The position numbers and the translations under genes were made by a program. From Dendrolimus kikuchii (lineage: Eukaryota; Arthropoda; Insecta; Lepidoptera; Lasiocampidae): a stretch of DNA of 64,000 nucleotides. The notes under the pieces are model-generated. The model was not told where the DNA came from and did not search any database. It saw only the letters and a list, made by a program, of their open reading frames with translations. Below are positions 40,001 through 55,000 of the stretch, one piece after another. How positions within the stretch are numbered: position 1 is the stretch's first letter; every line of letters begins with the position of its first letter. Where the stretch lies: assembly GCA_019925095.2 (NCBI GenBank), contig CM034411.1, positions 6,115,501 through 6,179,500 on the forward strand, given 5' to 3'.

Positions 40001-43000
40001 GACTATGGTCAATGCATGAAAGTGATGCTATGTAAATTCGATAATAGATACCGCAGTTATAGCTGCCAATAAGATTGGGTATTTTTCTATATCATCAAAA
40101 ATGTCCACTCTCATAAAAGTGTAAATCTATATATATAAAAGAAAGTCATGTTAGTTACACTATTTATAACTCAAGAACGGCTGTACCCACTTGGCTGAAA
40201 ATTGGAGGGGAGGTAGCTTAGAACCAGGAGACGGATATAGGACTTTTTATCCCGTTGGAACAGGTAGGTGGCGCTGAAATCGGGTTCTAGAATCCTCCTA
40301 ATCACCTGGACCGATTTTGGTGATTTTGTTCTTGTGTGGGTTCCCGGATGGTTTAGATTCACAATTAAAACCGGTAGGTGGCGCTGAGATCGGGTTCTTG
40401 AATCCTGCTAATCACCTGGACCGATTTTGGTGATTTTGTTTTTGTGTGTTTGAGTGGGTTCCCGGATGGTTTAAATCCACAATTAGAACTGGTAGGTGGC
40501 GCTGAGATCGGGTTCTAGAATCCTCCTAATCACCTGGACCGATTTTGGTGATTTTGTTTTTGTGTGTTTGAGTGGGTTCCCGGATGGTTTAAATCCACAA
40601 TTAGAACTGGTAGGTGGCGCTGAGATCGGGTTCTAGAATCCTCCTAATCACCTGGACCGATTTTGGTGATTTTGTTTTTGTGTGTTTGAGTGGGTTCCCG
40701 GATGGTTTAAATCCACAATTAGAACTGGTAGGTGGCGCTGAGATCGGGTTCTAGAATCCTCCTAATCACCTGGACCGATTTTGGTGATTTTGTTTTTGTG
40801 TGTTTGAGTGGGTTCCCGGATGGTTTAAATCCACAATTGGAACCGGTAGGTGGCGCTGGTATCGGGTCCTAGATTTTTATTTTTTCAGAGCATGACAACG
40901 TCTGCCGGGGCCGCTAGTACAATATATTTAATAATAATTATTAGAATATTGGTGTGAATATCACATAGACGATAAGAGTTGTATATACATGATGAACATA
41001 TAAACTTTTTGTATGTATTAAATTTTATATTTTGGAATGTGTGGCTGTCTTTTAAGTTGTTTGTTCTTTCTTGTTCGTTGTTTCTACTTTCTTCAGAATA
41101 CATAACTTTCATTTCTTATAAAAAATATATTATCTGCGATAAAAAGTATACTGTGTTCATGAAACAGTTCATTAACTTTGTATATTCTGTTCAGGGCCTG
41201 CCATTGGTCGTGATGTTTGTACAAGAAGAGAGCATGGATAAAAAGGAATTGGCAAGATTGCAGGAAGAAGGACAGAATCTGGCTGACAAGTAAGATTTTT
41301 TATATTATCCATAGCCATGTGGTAGGATATTTGCCTGTCTAGATGGCTACCACTACTGGTCTAGAGTATGCCGCCCTAACAGACCTTGAGCTGTGTTCGG
41401 GCATTAGTAGATAGATAGACTATCTGTGCAGGAACGGAGAAAGAATACAATTTCCTGCGGCCGGGCGGCCTGTTGTAAGAGGCGACAAAACAACCCATAG
41501 CCAGGTGGTAGGGCATTTGCCCGACTGGATGGCTACCACCCCTGGTCTAAAGTAAGTCGCCATAACGACCTTGAGTTGTGTTCCGGCATTAGTGACCAGG
41601 TTCCAGTCTCCCTTAAGAGAGCAGCAGCGCATTTGTAGCACCTTTGGTTTTGCAAACGTCTATAGGCGATGGGAACCGCTTTCCATCAAGTGGGCCGTCT
41701 GCCTGCCTGCTGAACTCCTGCAATAAAAAAAAATTAAAAAAAATAGTGGCCAGAGTCCAGTCTCCCTTTAGAGATTGGTAGCACGTTGGTAGTAACTTTG
41801 CTGTTACAAATGTCCATAGGCGATGGTTAACGCTTTCCATCAGGTGGGCTGTCTGCCTGGTTGCCGAATTCTTGCAATAAAAAAAAAACACTTAATAATT
41901 ACTATATAGTTGACCTAGCAGGTATCCTATCCGAATTTCAAGATTATTTGCGACTGTTTTCGATTTGATAAAATACTAAGGGCAACTGTACTATTTGTTT
42001 TGATGGCCTCTGTGGTTGAGCGGGCTAAGCCTTTGCCCTTACTGCAACGCAGAGGCTCCGGGTTTGATTCCTGGCATGGTCAAATTTGGTAAAGACTTTT
42101 CCATTATTTACTATGGTCTTAGTGTCTCGGATCGGCCCTAGAGTAGTCCGTTGTATATTACCCATGAAACAAGCGTAACTTGCTTAATTCGGGGATAAAC
42201 AATGTGGGTTTCTGCCGATTATTTATTTAAAAAAAGCCCCTCCCCAGTCTCTATTGGCATCTGTCAATTTATTGAAGATACAATAAAACCTCTTGTAAGT
42301 CGAACTCGAAGGGAGACGCCAAAAAATTCGAGTTATAGAGTCTTCGACTTTACGAATTTTGTAAGGAAACATTTGACTAGTAGAGGTTAAGATTAATATT
42401 ATACTAGCTTCTGCCCGCTACTTCTTCCTCGTAGAATAGTTAAAAAAAAAAGTAATTTAATAAACCTCCCGATTTTGAAACATTCTTCATTGGTGCTCCG
42501 CTCCTATTGGTCTTAGCGTGATGATATATAGCCTATAAACCTTCCTGGATAAATGGGCTGTGTAACACTGAAAGATTTTTTCAAATCAGACCAGTAGTTC
42601 CTGACATTAGTGCATTCAAGCAAACAAATAAACACACTGTTCAGCTTTGTATATTAGTATAAGATTTATAGCGGTTGTAAAATCAGATATTGCTATATTC
42701 GAGATACAGAGGTCTAATTTGTTTTTTCGAGTTACCGAGGGAAGATAAGTACTGAATTTGTTTATAGGCACTCACTAATTATTTCGACTTATAGAGGGTT
42801 CAGATTTCGAGCAACGGAGGTTTTGGGGGTTGAAGGGAAGTGAACACAATTTTTTTTCGGGTTTGAGAGGTTTTTGACATATCGAGGTTCGACTTAAAGA
42901 GGTTATTGGTGGCAGTTGCTTCCTCTTTGGAAATGATACTCGATATAAAATTGGACTGTATGATTATTATTAAACTATAACTTAGAATCGAAATATAAAG

Positions 43001-46000
43001 GAATACGTAATTACAAATTGTGCGAGAGTCGAGAGATAGAGTGGTTAGTCGTCAGTGAGAATTGTGATGATTTTTGCCTCCAAGGCCGCTCCTATATCCC
43101 GCGTACCCTCCAACGCCTAGCTGCTAATTGTGCTAGCTATGGGCGTCGGCGGTATGCGGGGCGCGGTGACAGGTGTGCTCCAGCGGGCGGGTCAGGGCGG
43201 TGCTCTCTGTCCGCAACAGAGGTTCTACTGTATTATAAAAATATATATTTGTTTCATTTTGTAGCCATACAATATTTTTATTAATGTTGCATGACGACAA
43301 AAACAAAATTCTTAATGTTTTAAATAATAAATACGGTTTACATTAATGTAGTGTTAGTAGGTTACAAAAAAGGGGGTCCGAACAATGGTATATTTTCCCC
43401 TATTATCTGATAGTGACTACTTTACATTAAATTAAATTAACCATGATGTTATATTTATTATTGTGTAGCTGGCCGACGGCTCAGCTCATGGAAAGTGGTT
43501 ACCGTCGCCTATAGACGTTGACAACACCAAGAGTGAAGCCAACGCGTTGTCAGCCTTTAGGGTGGGATAAGATGAGATAGAGGGACCAGATAAAAGCAAT
43601 GGGAAATAACGCAAGGGATATGGGATTGGAATAGGCTATATGGATAGGGAAAATGAGATAGGGGAAAGAGGAAGTGGGCCATCAGTAATAATAAATAATA
43701 ATAATATAAGCCCTCAAGGGGCTTTGTGGCGAAGCTTTAGAGTAGCGACACCTCAGACGTGACTCCGGGGGCCAAGGCAAGGCCCCCGAGGTCCCGGCCT
43801 CCGTGCATGCCTTAGCCAGCCGGCACGGAGTGGAGATCACTAGACCTAAGACTCTAGCTCCAGGGGTATAAGTGATAAATGGCCTATGGTCGGAAGTAGC
43901 TTCGGTGAACCTGTAGCCCACCTCTCTACACCCCTTAGCCTCTCACACTCATGTTGCCTCCGTCTTCATTGGCATTTTTGGGGCCCATGCAGGGAGTGAC
44001 GAGTCACCGTCTGCACATTTTCCCATGTTCCCCGAACATTGCGACGGGCAGATGCCGTAGTCCCCATAGCCCATAACCCAGATCCCTTAGCAGTCCCTTC
44101 CATTAGCAGTTCATCCCAATAGCCCGGTACCTTTTGTTCTCATTCCCTACAATAGTTCTACACTGACCATGGCTTGTCCTTGGATGCATTTTGATATGGT
44201 GTAGATAGGGATAAATGCCGGTCCGCGTCACGCCACATTTAGATTAAATTTTTCATGGAGCCTCTATGTGTTGGCCTTCCCATGGTCCCGCTCAAGCCCT
44301 CCAAAAGTCCGGGCCATTTTTTTCATTAATTTTAATTTGTTATAAAAAGCCAGACAGAGTGACAAACATTTTTAAAATTAATTTACTTCTATGTATATAT
44401 GTTGACAATGTCATTTCGCTAACCCGCAAACTAGGTTTACACCTGTGTCTTGGGGGTTAGTTGTAGGTTCTCATGGGTGTATATTACATAATATGGTTAG
44501 GTTAAACTTATGAGCAGATAAATGTACAATTAAGATCCAATGTTACTTAGCAGATATTCGGTTTCATTATAAGTTATTTTTTAGCTTACTTTTAATTTTG
44601 AATAAAGTATGGTATCGGTGAGAAATAAAGAAGAAGAACTGAGAATAAGGGGGGCGGGGGGATTCACTTGACATGATCTAATCCATATTTTAATTTTGCT
44701 AGCCTGCATTGCTCGTATATGGAGGCGACAGTGAACGAGCTGGGCACCGAATCTTGGACTTCGGACGCGGTGCAAGAACTAGTCAGAGCCAACAGGGAGA
44801 AGGCTAGTTATGCCCACCTCTATAGGGATGTCATCGTGTGCTTCGATTCCGATATTAGGTGAGTTTATTTTTATATAAAGTCAGGTAATATGTACAGTGG
44901 CGGAATAAAAAAGTTCGCCAGTTTTCAAATTGATTCATTTAACGTACCGCGAACATATGATACGTTTTCAAATTAAGTCACAGAACCGACTGTTCCACAG
45001 AAAATTATGTTTAGCTGTTTGACAATAAAGTTTAAAATTACTTGTATCAAGTTTGTTTGATTTTCTATCTTGTCTAAGGAGATTCTTTACACATATAAAA
45101 CCTTTTTATTGGTTTTAATATTTCTGTTAAGCATAGTGAGTATATCCTCTTTGTTTGTTATTGTTAATCTCAGCGACTGTCATTGCCATTCCTTTTTCAC
45201 GCTTCCATCTATAGATACAAATAAATAAAATTAAGTGTCTGTTTGTACCGTCAGAATAACGGTTCCTTACTAAATGCATATGAAAGTATATACGGTACCT
45301 AAATCAATTTTAAAAATGTTTGCCTGTCTGGATATTCCGGCTAATCTCTTAAAAGGGCTGGACCGATTTGGATGCGACTTTTACTGGCAGATAGCTGATG
45401 TTATAAGTATTAACTTAGGCTACCTTTTATTTGGGTTTTAAGAAAAAAACATCCACGCAAACGAAGTCGCGGTCACAGCTAGTACTTTATAAACCTAAAA
45501 TTTATTAAAATGTTGACAGTAAGTGTTTCTTGTACTCGTGCAAACAAAAGTCGACTTTAAGGTGGCGAATATTTTAATTCCATGAGTGTACTAGTAATAT
45601 GATAAAAACGGTTGGCGCAACCAGCTCATTATTATTTTTATATATTTCTTGTTATTGTTTGAGGCAAATATCTATTATATAAATATTATTTTTAGTGGAA
45701 ACTAGTATTAACTTTATATTTAAGAATATAAATTATTGTACGTAATTAAATTAATAAAAATCTCAACTATACTTTTCAATCAACATTTATCAATATTACT
45801 TAAAACGTATTTTTATTACAAGTTTTATTTAACTTGCAATAATTGGTTGTTCTTTTTAGTTCATATATCATATTTTTAAATCTGAATTAGAATCATTCTT
45901 TTTAGACTAAGTCTCAAGGATAAACGACATTTTGCACGCTTGCATTCAGGCCTGATAACAATACACAAAATAAATAAAAAATAAGGAAAGATTTTTTTGT

Positions 46001-49000
46001 TCCAAAGCTGTTTGCAACAAATCCAGCGGATATCAGTAAATATATTTCTTAAAACAAGTTTTTATTTAAACTTTAGATCGCAAAACCTACAATTTAGTTG
46101 AGCTATATTAGAGACTTAATAACGTCAGACGAGGCTGCATGGACCGAGTTCCTTTGTCTACTATTGTAGCGTATTGTACTACTACTACTCAGCTTGAGAC
46201 TTCTTATTGCGTGAGTACAGCAGCCAGGCGGACGTCCCACCTGATGGAAAGCGGTTACTATCGCCTTTGCATATTTGTATTAAAACAGCAAAGGTGCTAC
46301 CAATGTGCTGCCGCTCTCTAAACAGAGACTGGAACCTGACCAATGATGTCCGAATACAACTTAAGGTGGTTATGGCGGCCAATGCTCCCCAAACTATTTT
46401 GTCTCATAGACCCCTTACCAATTTTTACTGCATTCAGTGGACCCCTTATAATGACTTTAAAAAAAGAAGGGTTTATCACTTCGTTATATATATTGAAATC
46501 AGTCAATTAATTTAATCAATTAAGTAAATTAAACCATGTGGACGCTGACATATTTGCGGATAGTTTAGCTGCTTGTTTGTAGTAAAATATCAGGAGCATG
46601 TTTGGACTTGAACTAAATCATGATTTCGTTCGTGTTAAATCGCGTATATGCGTCAAATACAGAACAAATCAAAACGTTTCAAAGACTAGTACGCTCGAAC
46701 TCATTATCCTGTACGAACTTGTGAACGCTTATCGACTTGTTGGGTTTTTAAAAGTATAACAATGATACTTCCTACTAAAATATTAGTCATTTTTATAACA
46801 AGTTGGTACACGTAACACAATTTATACAGGGTCTTCAAAGTTTCAAATAAGAACTTGTGTAAATTAATGGAAGTCGATTTTTAGACCTCATCGACCCCCA
46901 AAATCAGTTTTGGTTTATGTCGTCCTCTGGGGAACCGATTTCGACCCCTTTGGGAATCCCTGCACTAGACTAAGGGTGGTAGCCCTCCAGACGGGCAAAA
47001 ATACTTTACCAACTTGGCTGTGGGTTGTTTTGTCGCTTCTTACGACAGAAAATTATATTCCCTGTCCGTTCTTGCACAGATAAAGATTAGACTAGGGAGA
47101 TGGGAGATCCAAATACTGGAATTACAACGTTGTTTGTAGGATAATGGTGTGCATGTTCTGCGACGACCCTTATTCGCCTGAACGCGTTCTGAGCCCGCTC
47201 CTGTCGCATCGGTCCTGCTTCCTCACCGGGGACAGGTCCATCGTAATCGAGACCTTCTTGGGTGACTCCAAAAGGAAGGTCGAGGTAAGTTTATTGTCTA
47301 TTCAGATGAATAAAATTGAGCTGTGTTTGTAATGTCAAAATAACAGTTTTTTACTAAATACACATGGACGGTACTTATACCAAAAAATTAAGTAGTAAAA
47401 TTTTTGTCTGTCAGTTAATCTCTGAAACGATTGGACCGATTTTGACGGGACTTTCATTGGCAAATAGCTGATTTTATAAGGAGTAATTTAGGCTACTTTT
47501 TTTGAGTTCCGCGAAAAGAAATTACACGTGGTCGAAGTCGCAGGCACGAGGCAGGCGAGTTCGTCTCTGTTTCTTCTGAAAAATTGCAATATGGCCGAGA
47601 ACCAGCGATGACGCGTGTTATTCCCCTCCCACCCTATGACTCATAGTGGGCAGCGCTTTTATGTAATATTTTGGTCAATTTACACGAGATATTCATAAAC
47701 TAACTCATAAAAGAGTTTCATAAATTATTTAAAAGTTATTTTATAAGATTTTGCATAAAAGAGTAGCATATATATATCCATCCTGAAACACTTTCCCAAA
47801 TCCTAGAAAATAAAAACGCACTAAACTTTTTCAGGTTATAATTTCGAGTTTCCACGGTGCTACACAGTTCAGAGAGGAGCTCATACACGGGTTCATACTT
47901 ATATATTCAGCGAAGAGGAAGGCCAGTTTGGCCACATTGAAGTGAGTAGTGAAATATTTTTTGAACGCATTCATATTCAAAAGATTTATTCTAATTAACT
48001 TCCACTGTAGAAAGTTTTTAAAGGTCATACATATATGTTAATCATTGGGTCTACTTTCTATTCTATGTGCACCGCTTCGCAACGTGTTACCGCTGTTTAA
48101 GGAGCAGAAGCCGTAAGAAACTCCCCAGCAATACTAGCTAAAAATTCTTTACTCGTTTTTTTTTTCATTGCAGAAGTTCAGCAGACAGGCAGACGGCCCA
48201 CTTGATGGAAAGCGGTTACCATCGCATATGGACATTTGTAACACCAAAGGTGCTACAAATGCGCTGCTGCTCTCTTAAGGGAGACTGGAACCTGATCACT
48301 AATGCCGGAACACAACTAAAGGTTGTTATGGGGGCATGCTCTAGACCAGGGGACTCTTTGTTTATCCAAAGCTTCCTTTTTTGTGTACGTAAATATATTT
48401 ACAATTAATTTCGAAGAATGAATGGAGTCAATGTCAGGAGCCTTAAGAACAGACAAGCGTGCATGACAAGAGTTATAAATGTCAAAGAAGCAAGTGAGGT
48501 GTGTAAGAATAAGCCTAAATGGCGCTCTATTGTTCGTGCCTACTCCGCAAGGGAACTGGCGTGAAGTTGTGTATGTATGTATGTAATGGAGTCAATAATA
48601 ATTATAAGCATATATTTATCATAACAGTCAAATTCTGTGTTGTAAAAAATGGTGTACAGTGGAGGTCAGAACAGTTGAGCTCAGATACTGATCCTTTGGT
48701 TTAACTTAGTAGTAGTTGAAGTCGTATGTTACGACTAAAAGGAACTTGTGGTAGAGGAGACGTTGAAGATCGACCTTATTACTTCGATCATCTGATAACC
48801 AGATGAGACATATTTTTTTCAAATTATATTGATTTGTAAATACGCCATGATAGCTTGCCAATCAAAAAGTGTTCAGAGCTATTTTTAATTAAATTAATTT
48901 AAATCATTTATTTTTCATGACCTTCAACTCTTGATAACTGAACAAATTTAGTTTCAACTGATAGTTTTTAACATGGAGAATGTGACTTGACAGTGTTGCC

Positions 49001-52000
49001 TACTTATGTCTGTACCTGGTATAGACGCTATAGGCGCATTTTCTTATAATGGAGTTGTTCTCAAAGGTGATCATTACAAATTGGTTAGTTAGCAAATTAC
49101 CATAAATTCTAATATTAGTCTTCACAATCTTATCTCTCACTATGAAAATATAATGATATAAATAATTTTATTTAGGTACTGTTTTAACAATAATTAATGT
49201 GCTACCTGAATTTTTTTACTTGTATCACATCATAATTTTGAAGACTCGTAGTAAAATCTATAAGGCTGCGACGTATTGTAAGATGATAAAAAGTGTGTCA
49301 ATTGATTTGACTAAAACCAGTTTCAAATAGGACAGTATCAGAAAAATAGAAAACAAACTTCGTGAATCTATGTATAAGATGGTATAATATTATTATTAAA
49401 TAGTAACAGAAGTGAATATATATTTTTATATAAGAGAGAAAGAAAGTAAGAGAGAGATAACACTTTATTGCACACCAAAGTATAAAATTACAAAAACAAA
49501 CCATATTTAAAATATTTTTTAGATAATACAATAGGCGACCTTATCGCTTAAAGTGATCTCTTCCAGGCAACCTAAATCAAAGAAATTTGTTACCTAATCT
49601 GGTGATGTAGGTGGTACAGGAAACAGGCCATAGATACATAAATACTTCAACTAATTTAAGAATCAAATATACAAAAACATACATAGTCATATATATACTT
49701 AGTCTGGCCATAAATACTGTTACAATTAAAAAGAAACAAAATTCAAATGTAAGAATTTGGAATCTGTCATTTTTATATGATTGTTCATTGTGTTTTCTCA
49801 TTTTGGCGCCAATACATTGTGCAACATTTTGCGATATTAAAATGGAGTGGGGCGATAAAGAGAACCGAATCGCTATGATTGCATTACACAAAGTAGGTAT
49901 GGAGCCAAATGCAATTTTTAAAACTGTCCATACGCTTGGTATTAGTCAAATGTTTGTGTACCGGGCTATTAATAGGTACAATGAGACCTCTGTTTGTGAC
50001 AGAAAAAGATCTGGCTGTCCACGTAGTGTTCGTACGAAAAAGGTGGTCAAAGCAGTAACAGAAAGAATTCGAAGAAATCGTGTCTGAAAGCAAAAGATTT
50101 TATCTCGGGAGATGAAGCTATCACCTAGAACCATGTCGCGTATTTTAAAAGATGACGTAGGACTTGCAGCCTATTAGAGACGCACTGGTTATTTCTTAAC
50201 TCATAATTTAAAAGAGAATAGGGTGGTAAAACTACTGACGCGGTACGCAAAGGGAGGTCACAGAAAAATTTTGTTTACGGATGAGAATTTTATTACAATT
50301 GAGCAACATTTTAACAAATAAAATGACATTATTTATGCTCAAAACTCTAAGGAAGCTTCTCAATTATTCGACAGAGTGCAATGTGGGCATTATCCGTCTT
50401 CAGTGATGGTTTGGTGGGGTGTTAGCTATGAAGGTGTGACTGAGCCATATTTTTGTGAAAAAGGTATCAAAACATCGGCACAAGTGTATCAAGATACCAT
50501 TCTTGAGAAGGTAGTTAAGCCCCATTAACAACACCATGTTCAATAACCAAGAATGGTCCTTCCAGCAAGACTGCGCCGGGTCATGCTCGGTCCACGCAAT
50601 CTTGGTTGGAAACGAACGTTTCGGATTTCATCAGAGCTGAAGACTGGCCGTCGTCTAGTCCCGATCTTAATCCGCTGGATTATGATTTATGGTCAGTTTT
50701 AGAGAGTACGGCTTGCTCTAAACGCCATGATAATTTGGAGTCCCTAAAACAATCCATACGATTGGCAGTGACGAATTTTCCCATGGACAGAGTGCGTGCT
50801 TCTATTGGTAACTGGCCTCAACGTTTAAAGGACTGTATTGCAGCCAATGGAGATCACTTCGAATAAGCTTTTTATATTTTAAATTGTTTTACATTTATGT
50901 ATTAAACTAAAGCACTGTAAAACTTATAAATGTTATTTGCAACAGAAAAAAATAATTCTTTGTTACAATATTTATGGCAAGACTAGGTATAAACATGTAC
51001 AATAACATATTTCAAAATACATAAGTTATTGTAATAAATGCATTAGCATGATTATATCAGACAGCTATTAGTGGAGAAAGTAAATATTTATTACGTAAGA
51101 AAGAGTACGAAAACGTTACGAATTACGTGTTATGGAGGTCAGCCATACCGTCCTTCTTAAAATAGACTTTCCTTTCACTTCACCCTAGTGTTTCCTATTA
51201 TAGTGCGTTCTCGATGAACATTCCGAACTTGCCGATCCAAATGGTGGCCGTGACCGACGGCGGTGGTTCCGCGGCGAGCACGTTCTTCGGAACTGATCTC
51301 GGCCACGCGCTGATCACCGAAGGGAACGCCACCGCGGACAGATTGGCCGCACATTTCACCACATATTCGTCCAGTGCTGAAAATAAATGTAAGTTATGTA
51401 GTGGGAAGGTATTTGAGATATTTTGAGATTAAGTATTCACATAGGCTAGGGGCCATCCACAAATTACGTCACACGCATTTCATGATTTTTTACCCCCCTG
51501 GTCACACAACTCCCTAGTGTGACATTACATTTTTTACAATTTTACATCAAAGAATGATTAAATTAAAACAGTTTTGTTTCCATTTTAATTACTTTTTAAT
51601 TATTTAAACACTATGCTCACAGAGCTAGTGTTGATATTTTGTGATTTTTCGTTAATAATTCAGATTCATGTTTTAAAGTTTAAATATATTAGATTTTGGA
51701 ATGTGACGTCACGAAATTTAGACACCCCCACCCCTTGTCTCACAATGTCATACTTCGTCTCCCCCTTGTCACACTTCGCCCTCGCCCCCTTTGTGAGCAT
51801 TATCGCCATTTTCGAAAACTTCCATTTCGTAGGTCAAAAGTTGGAGGGACATATATTTTATACAACTTATGGAATTCATATTTTCTATTTAAGAATTATA
51901 GGCAGTCTTCTGTCCTAATGTGCATATTGTTATAATTACCACGTGCTAACAACGGTGAAGGAAAACATCTTGATGCAATCTACACATTGAGATAACCGAT

Positions 52001-55000
52001 GTGTCAAACCTGCCAAACCGCCTTGGACAAGCGTGGTGGGTGTACTTACTGTCCGTTCCCCCTATAACGGGAGGCTCGAGCCCAGCAGTGGGACATTATG
52101 GGCTGTTATTATATATTTTTTCACTATACATAGGTATGGTTAGTGAGTAACCATACCTATGTATAGTGAAAAAATATATAATGTAGGAAACTCGATCCCT
52201 TAATACCTAGCTAGATAGCATTTTAATTATAATCTATTCAGTAAATAAAATGAATAATACATTTTTTTTTTTTTTTTTACAACTATAGCAGGCTCTATTT
52301 AATTCTTTTGCATTTATGAACGCATAGTACATTCTACTACAGACTTTGGTGTTTCAAACAATGTAAATATAAAAAAGAAAAATGTGTACACAGCGGCGTT
52401 CTACACACCGTTCTTTCTGGAAGTGTGGGAGCGCAAGGGCGAGATCGAGCGTGCGTTCCGAATGGAACAACCGCACAATCACAACCACAACTTGAACCTG
52501 CCCGATGTGGCCAGCGCCAGACCCCAACCGCCGCCCAGGAACCATTCCTACCATCTCAACCATATGTGAGTATATACAGTACTAGAGTTTACCGGGGTCG
52601 ATCTCTGGTGCGTGCCTCTTGTTTAAGGAGGTTACAACACAGGTTACATTGTATTAAATTTTTATGTTACTGCTATTTGCCCCGAAAGATTCACTTCATT
52701 TTATATCGCAAACTATCCCATCTCTAGGATGAAAGTATTTATACCAATTTTTTAAACCACATCGACCAAATCGACCAAAATGACCAAATTAACCAAAATG
52801 ATGAAAATGGCAAATTACAAAATAAAAATCAGGATAGGTTTTTATTTTGTAACTTTCGGGATTAATCTTTACATAAATCTATCCGCAAACTTATCCCATT
52901 ATTCGGGATGAAAGCATCCCTCGTCCACTCTCGATATTAAAATTACATATATTTCGAATTTCAGCCAAATCAGCCCTGTAGTTTTTCCGTAAAAGCATAA
53001 CAAACAGAAAGACAAATATATTTTTATCCCGGAAACTATCTTATTTTTCGGGATAAAAAGTATCCTATCTCAGCATTTAAAATATGTGTATACAGAGTTT
53101 CAGCCAAATCAGTCCAGTAGCTTTACCGTGAAAACGGAACAGACAGACAGACAAGAGTTACTTTCGCATTTATAATATTAATAAGGATTACAAAACTAAT
53201 AATTCCTTCCGATGTATCTGTGCAGTAAAAAAAAAATTTAATGCACGCGACAGTGTACGATTCGTGTCAACGGGACAGAGTTAAAAATGCTTAGCAAGCA
53301 ACACTGCCTTTTGCTCTTGCGAATAAAGTTCAATATAGACCATTTACTTGTCAGAAACCTGTGATACTGTACCTATGTACTGATATTGCGAATCCGGAAT
53401 GCGGGCAACTTTTTTATGTTCGTATAGGTTCGCGTTTTACCACTGGCTTACCTGATGTTGAGTGATGACACTTGGTCTAGGATGGGGCACGCTTACCTAG
53501 AAGATCGTCGAAGTGAGTTAGCTCTTCCAGGGGCTTTCTCAGGCACTTATTGCGCTAGGATCGGCGTGGGCGTAACTACGTTCTAAGTCTCATGCCTTTC
53601 CTGCACCATAAGCGCGGGGCATCGGAGGAGGGTGGTTTTAGTGGGTATTAGCCATTTGGGCTCGAGTCTCCACACAAGCCGGTTGATTACTGTTTGGATT
53701 GCCCCTTCTGGGAATGCCTCCATGATCGACTATGCTCTAATCCCTTGCAAAGGATCCGGTATTGTGCGTAAATAGCATTTCCCCCGCCTGAAAAAAAAAA
53801 CGCTTACCTAGAAGATACCTATTCACTCATGACTTCAAGACTCCCTGATTGTATTTGTCTGGAAAAATAGAGTTAATACAAGATGGAAAGTACCTATAAA
53901 GGATAAGAACAGACATAGATCGAGGTCTGCTGTACATGTGTACAAATCCTTAGAATACGCCTTTTATGAGCCGTTGTTCAATGATAGAATAAGCCTGAAT
54001 GGCGCTCTGTTGTTCGTGCCTACCCCGCAAGGGAACTGGCGTGAAGTTATGTATGTATATATGTTCAATGATTACGAAAGTTTTAAGGAATTTCGGTATA
54101 ATACCGTCACACTGATTAAGGTCCGGTTGCTGTATCTTACCGACAATTCATTTGCCTTACCATCAGTTAAAATTTGACAGAAACTCCATACAAGTAATGT
54201 CAAAATGTAACCGATGGTAGGGCAAGTGAATGAATAGTAAGATATAGAAACCGGCGATAAAAAACTTTTATTATTTATTGTTATTACAGTGACGCTCACG
54301 GACCGCGTTCGTAATACCGAAGTAATAAAGAGAGTTGGTCTGAAAGAGAGTGTCGTGGTGAAGGTAAGGAAAGGAATGCTCCGGTGGTTCGGGCATATGG
54401 AAAGAATGGTGTGTAAGAATAAGCCTAAATGGTGCTCTGTTATTCGTGCCTACCCCGCAAGGGAACTGGCGTGAAGTTATGTATGTATGTATGTTATTAC
54501 ACATATTCTTGTCGTTATTCCTTACAGCTTTATAATAGAAGTGTGTATGGTCGGATGTTATGCTGGTAAAAGGAAGCTGCTTAAAAAGTGGAGCTCAATT
54601 TCGTTTTAATTATGACTAGTATAATATGACATACATAATATGACTAGTGCACGTTATATATGGTAATAGATAGATAGATAATACATTATTGTACGACATT
54701 ACAGAAAACACAGAAAAACTTATAGCCTAAAAATATTCTAAATGTGCACAATGGGCGGTCTTATCGCTGAGAAGCGATCTCTTCCAGACAACCCGGGGCA
54801 GGAATAAAACAGATTATATTTGTCAAAGGTGGTATACATAAATATTACAGGATATGCAGTTACTTACATTATATTTTATTCGTTAATATCAAGTATGTAA
54901 AATATTATATAAGTAAGAATTATACTTAATAGACATATATAAATACACCTATTGATATTACATACATAAGTATATGTAAAAATAGCTAAGCGATATAATA

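Noticed and set aside
42003..42085. tRNA gene
   Set aside because: Only the A and B boxes are tRNA-like; acceptor-stem pairing and anticodon arm are not convincing, and the sequence continues as a SINE body.
54289..54474. Small gene with the frame ending RAYPARELA
   Set aside because: It is the C-terminal remnant of a non-LTR retrotransposon polyprotein, followed by its TATG tail.
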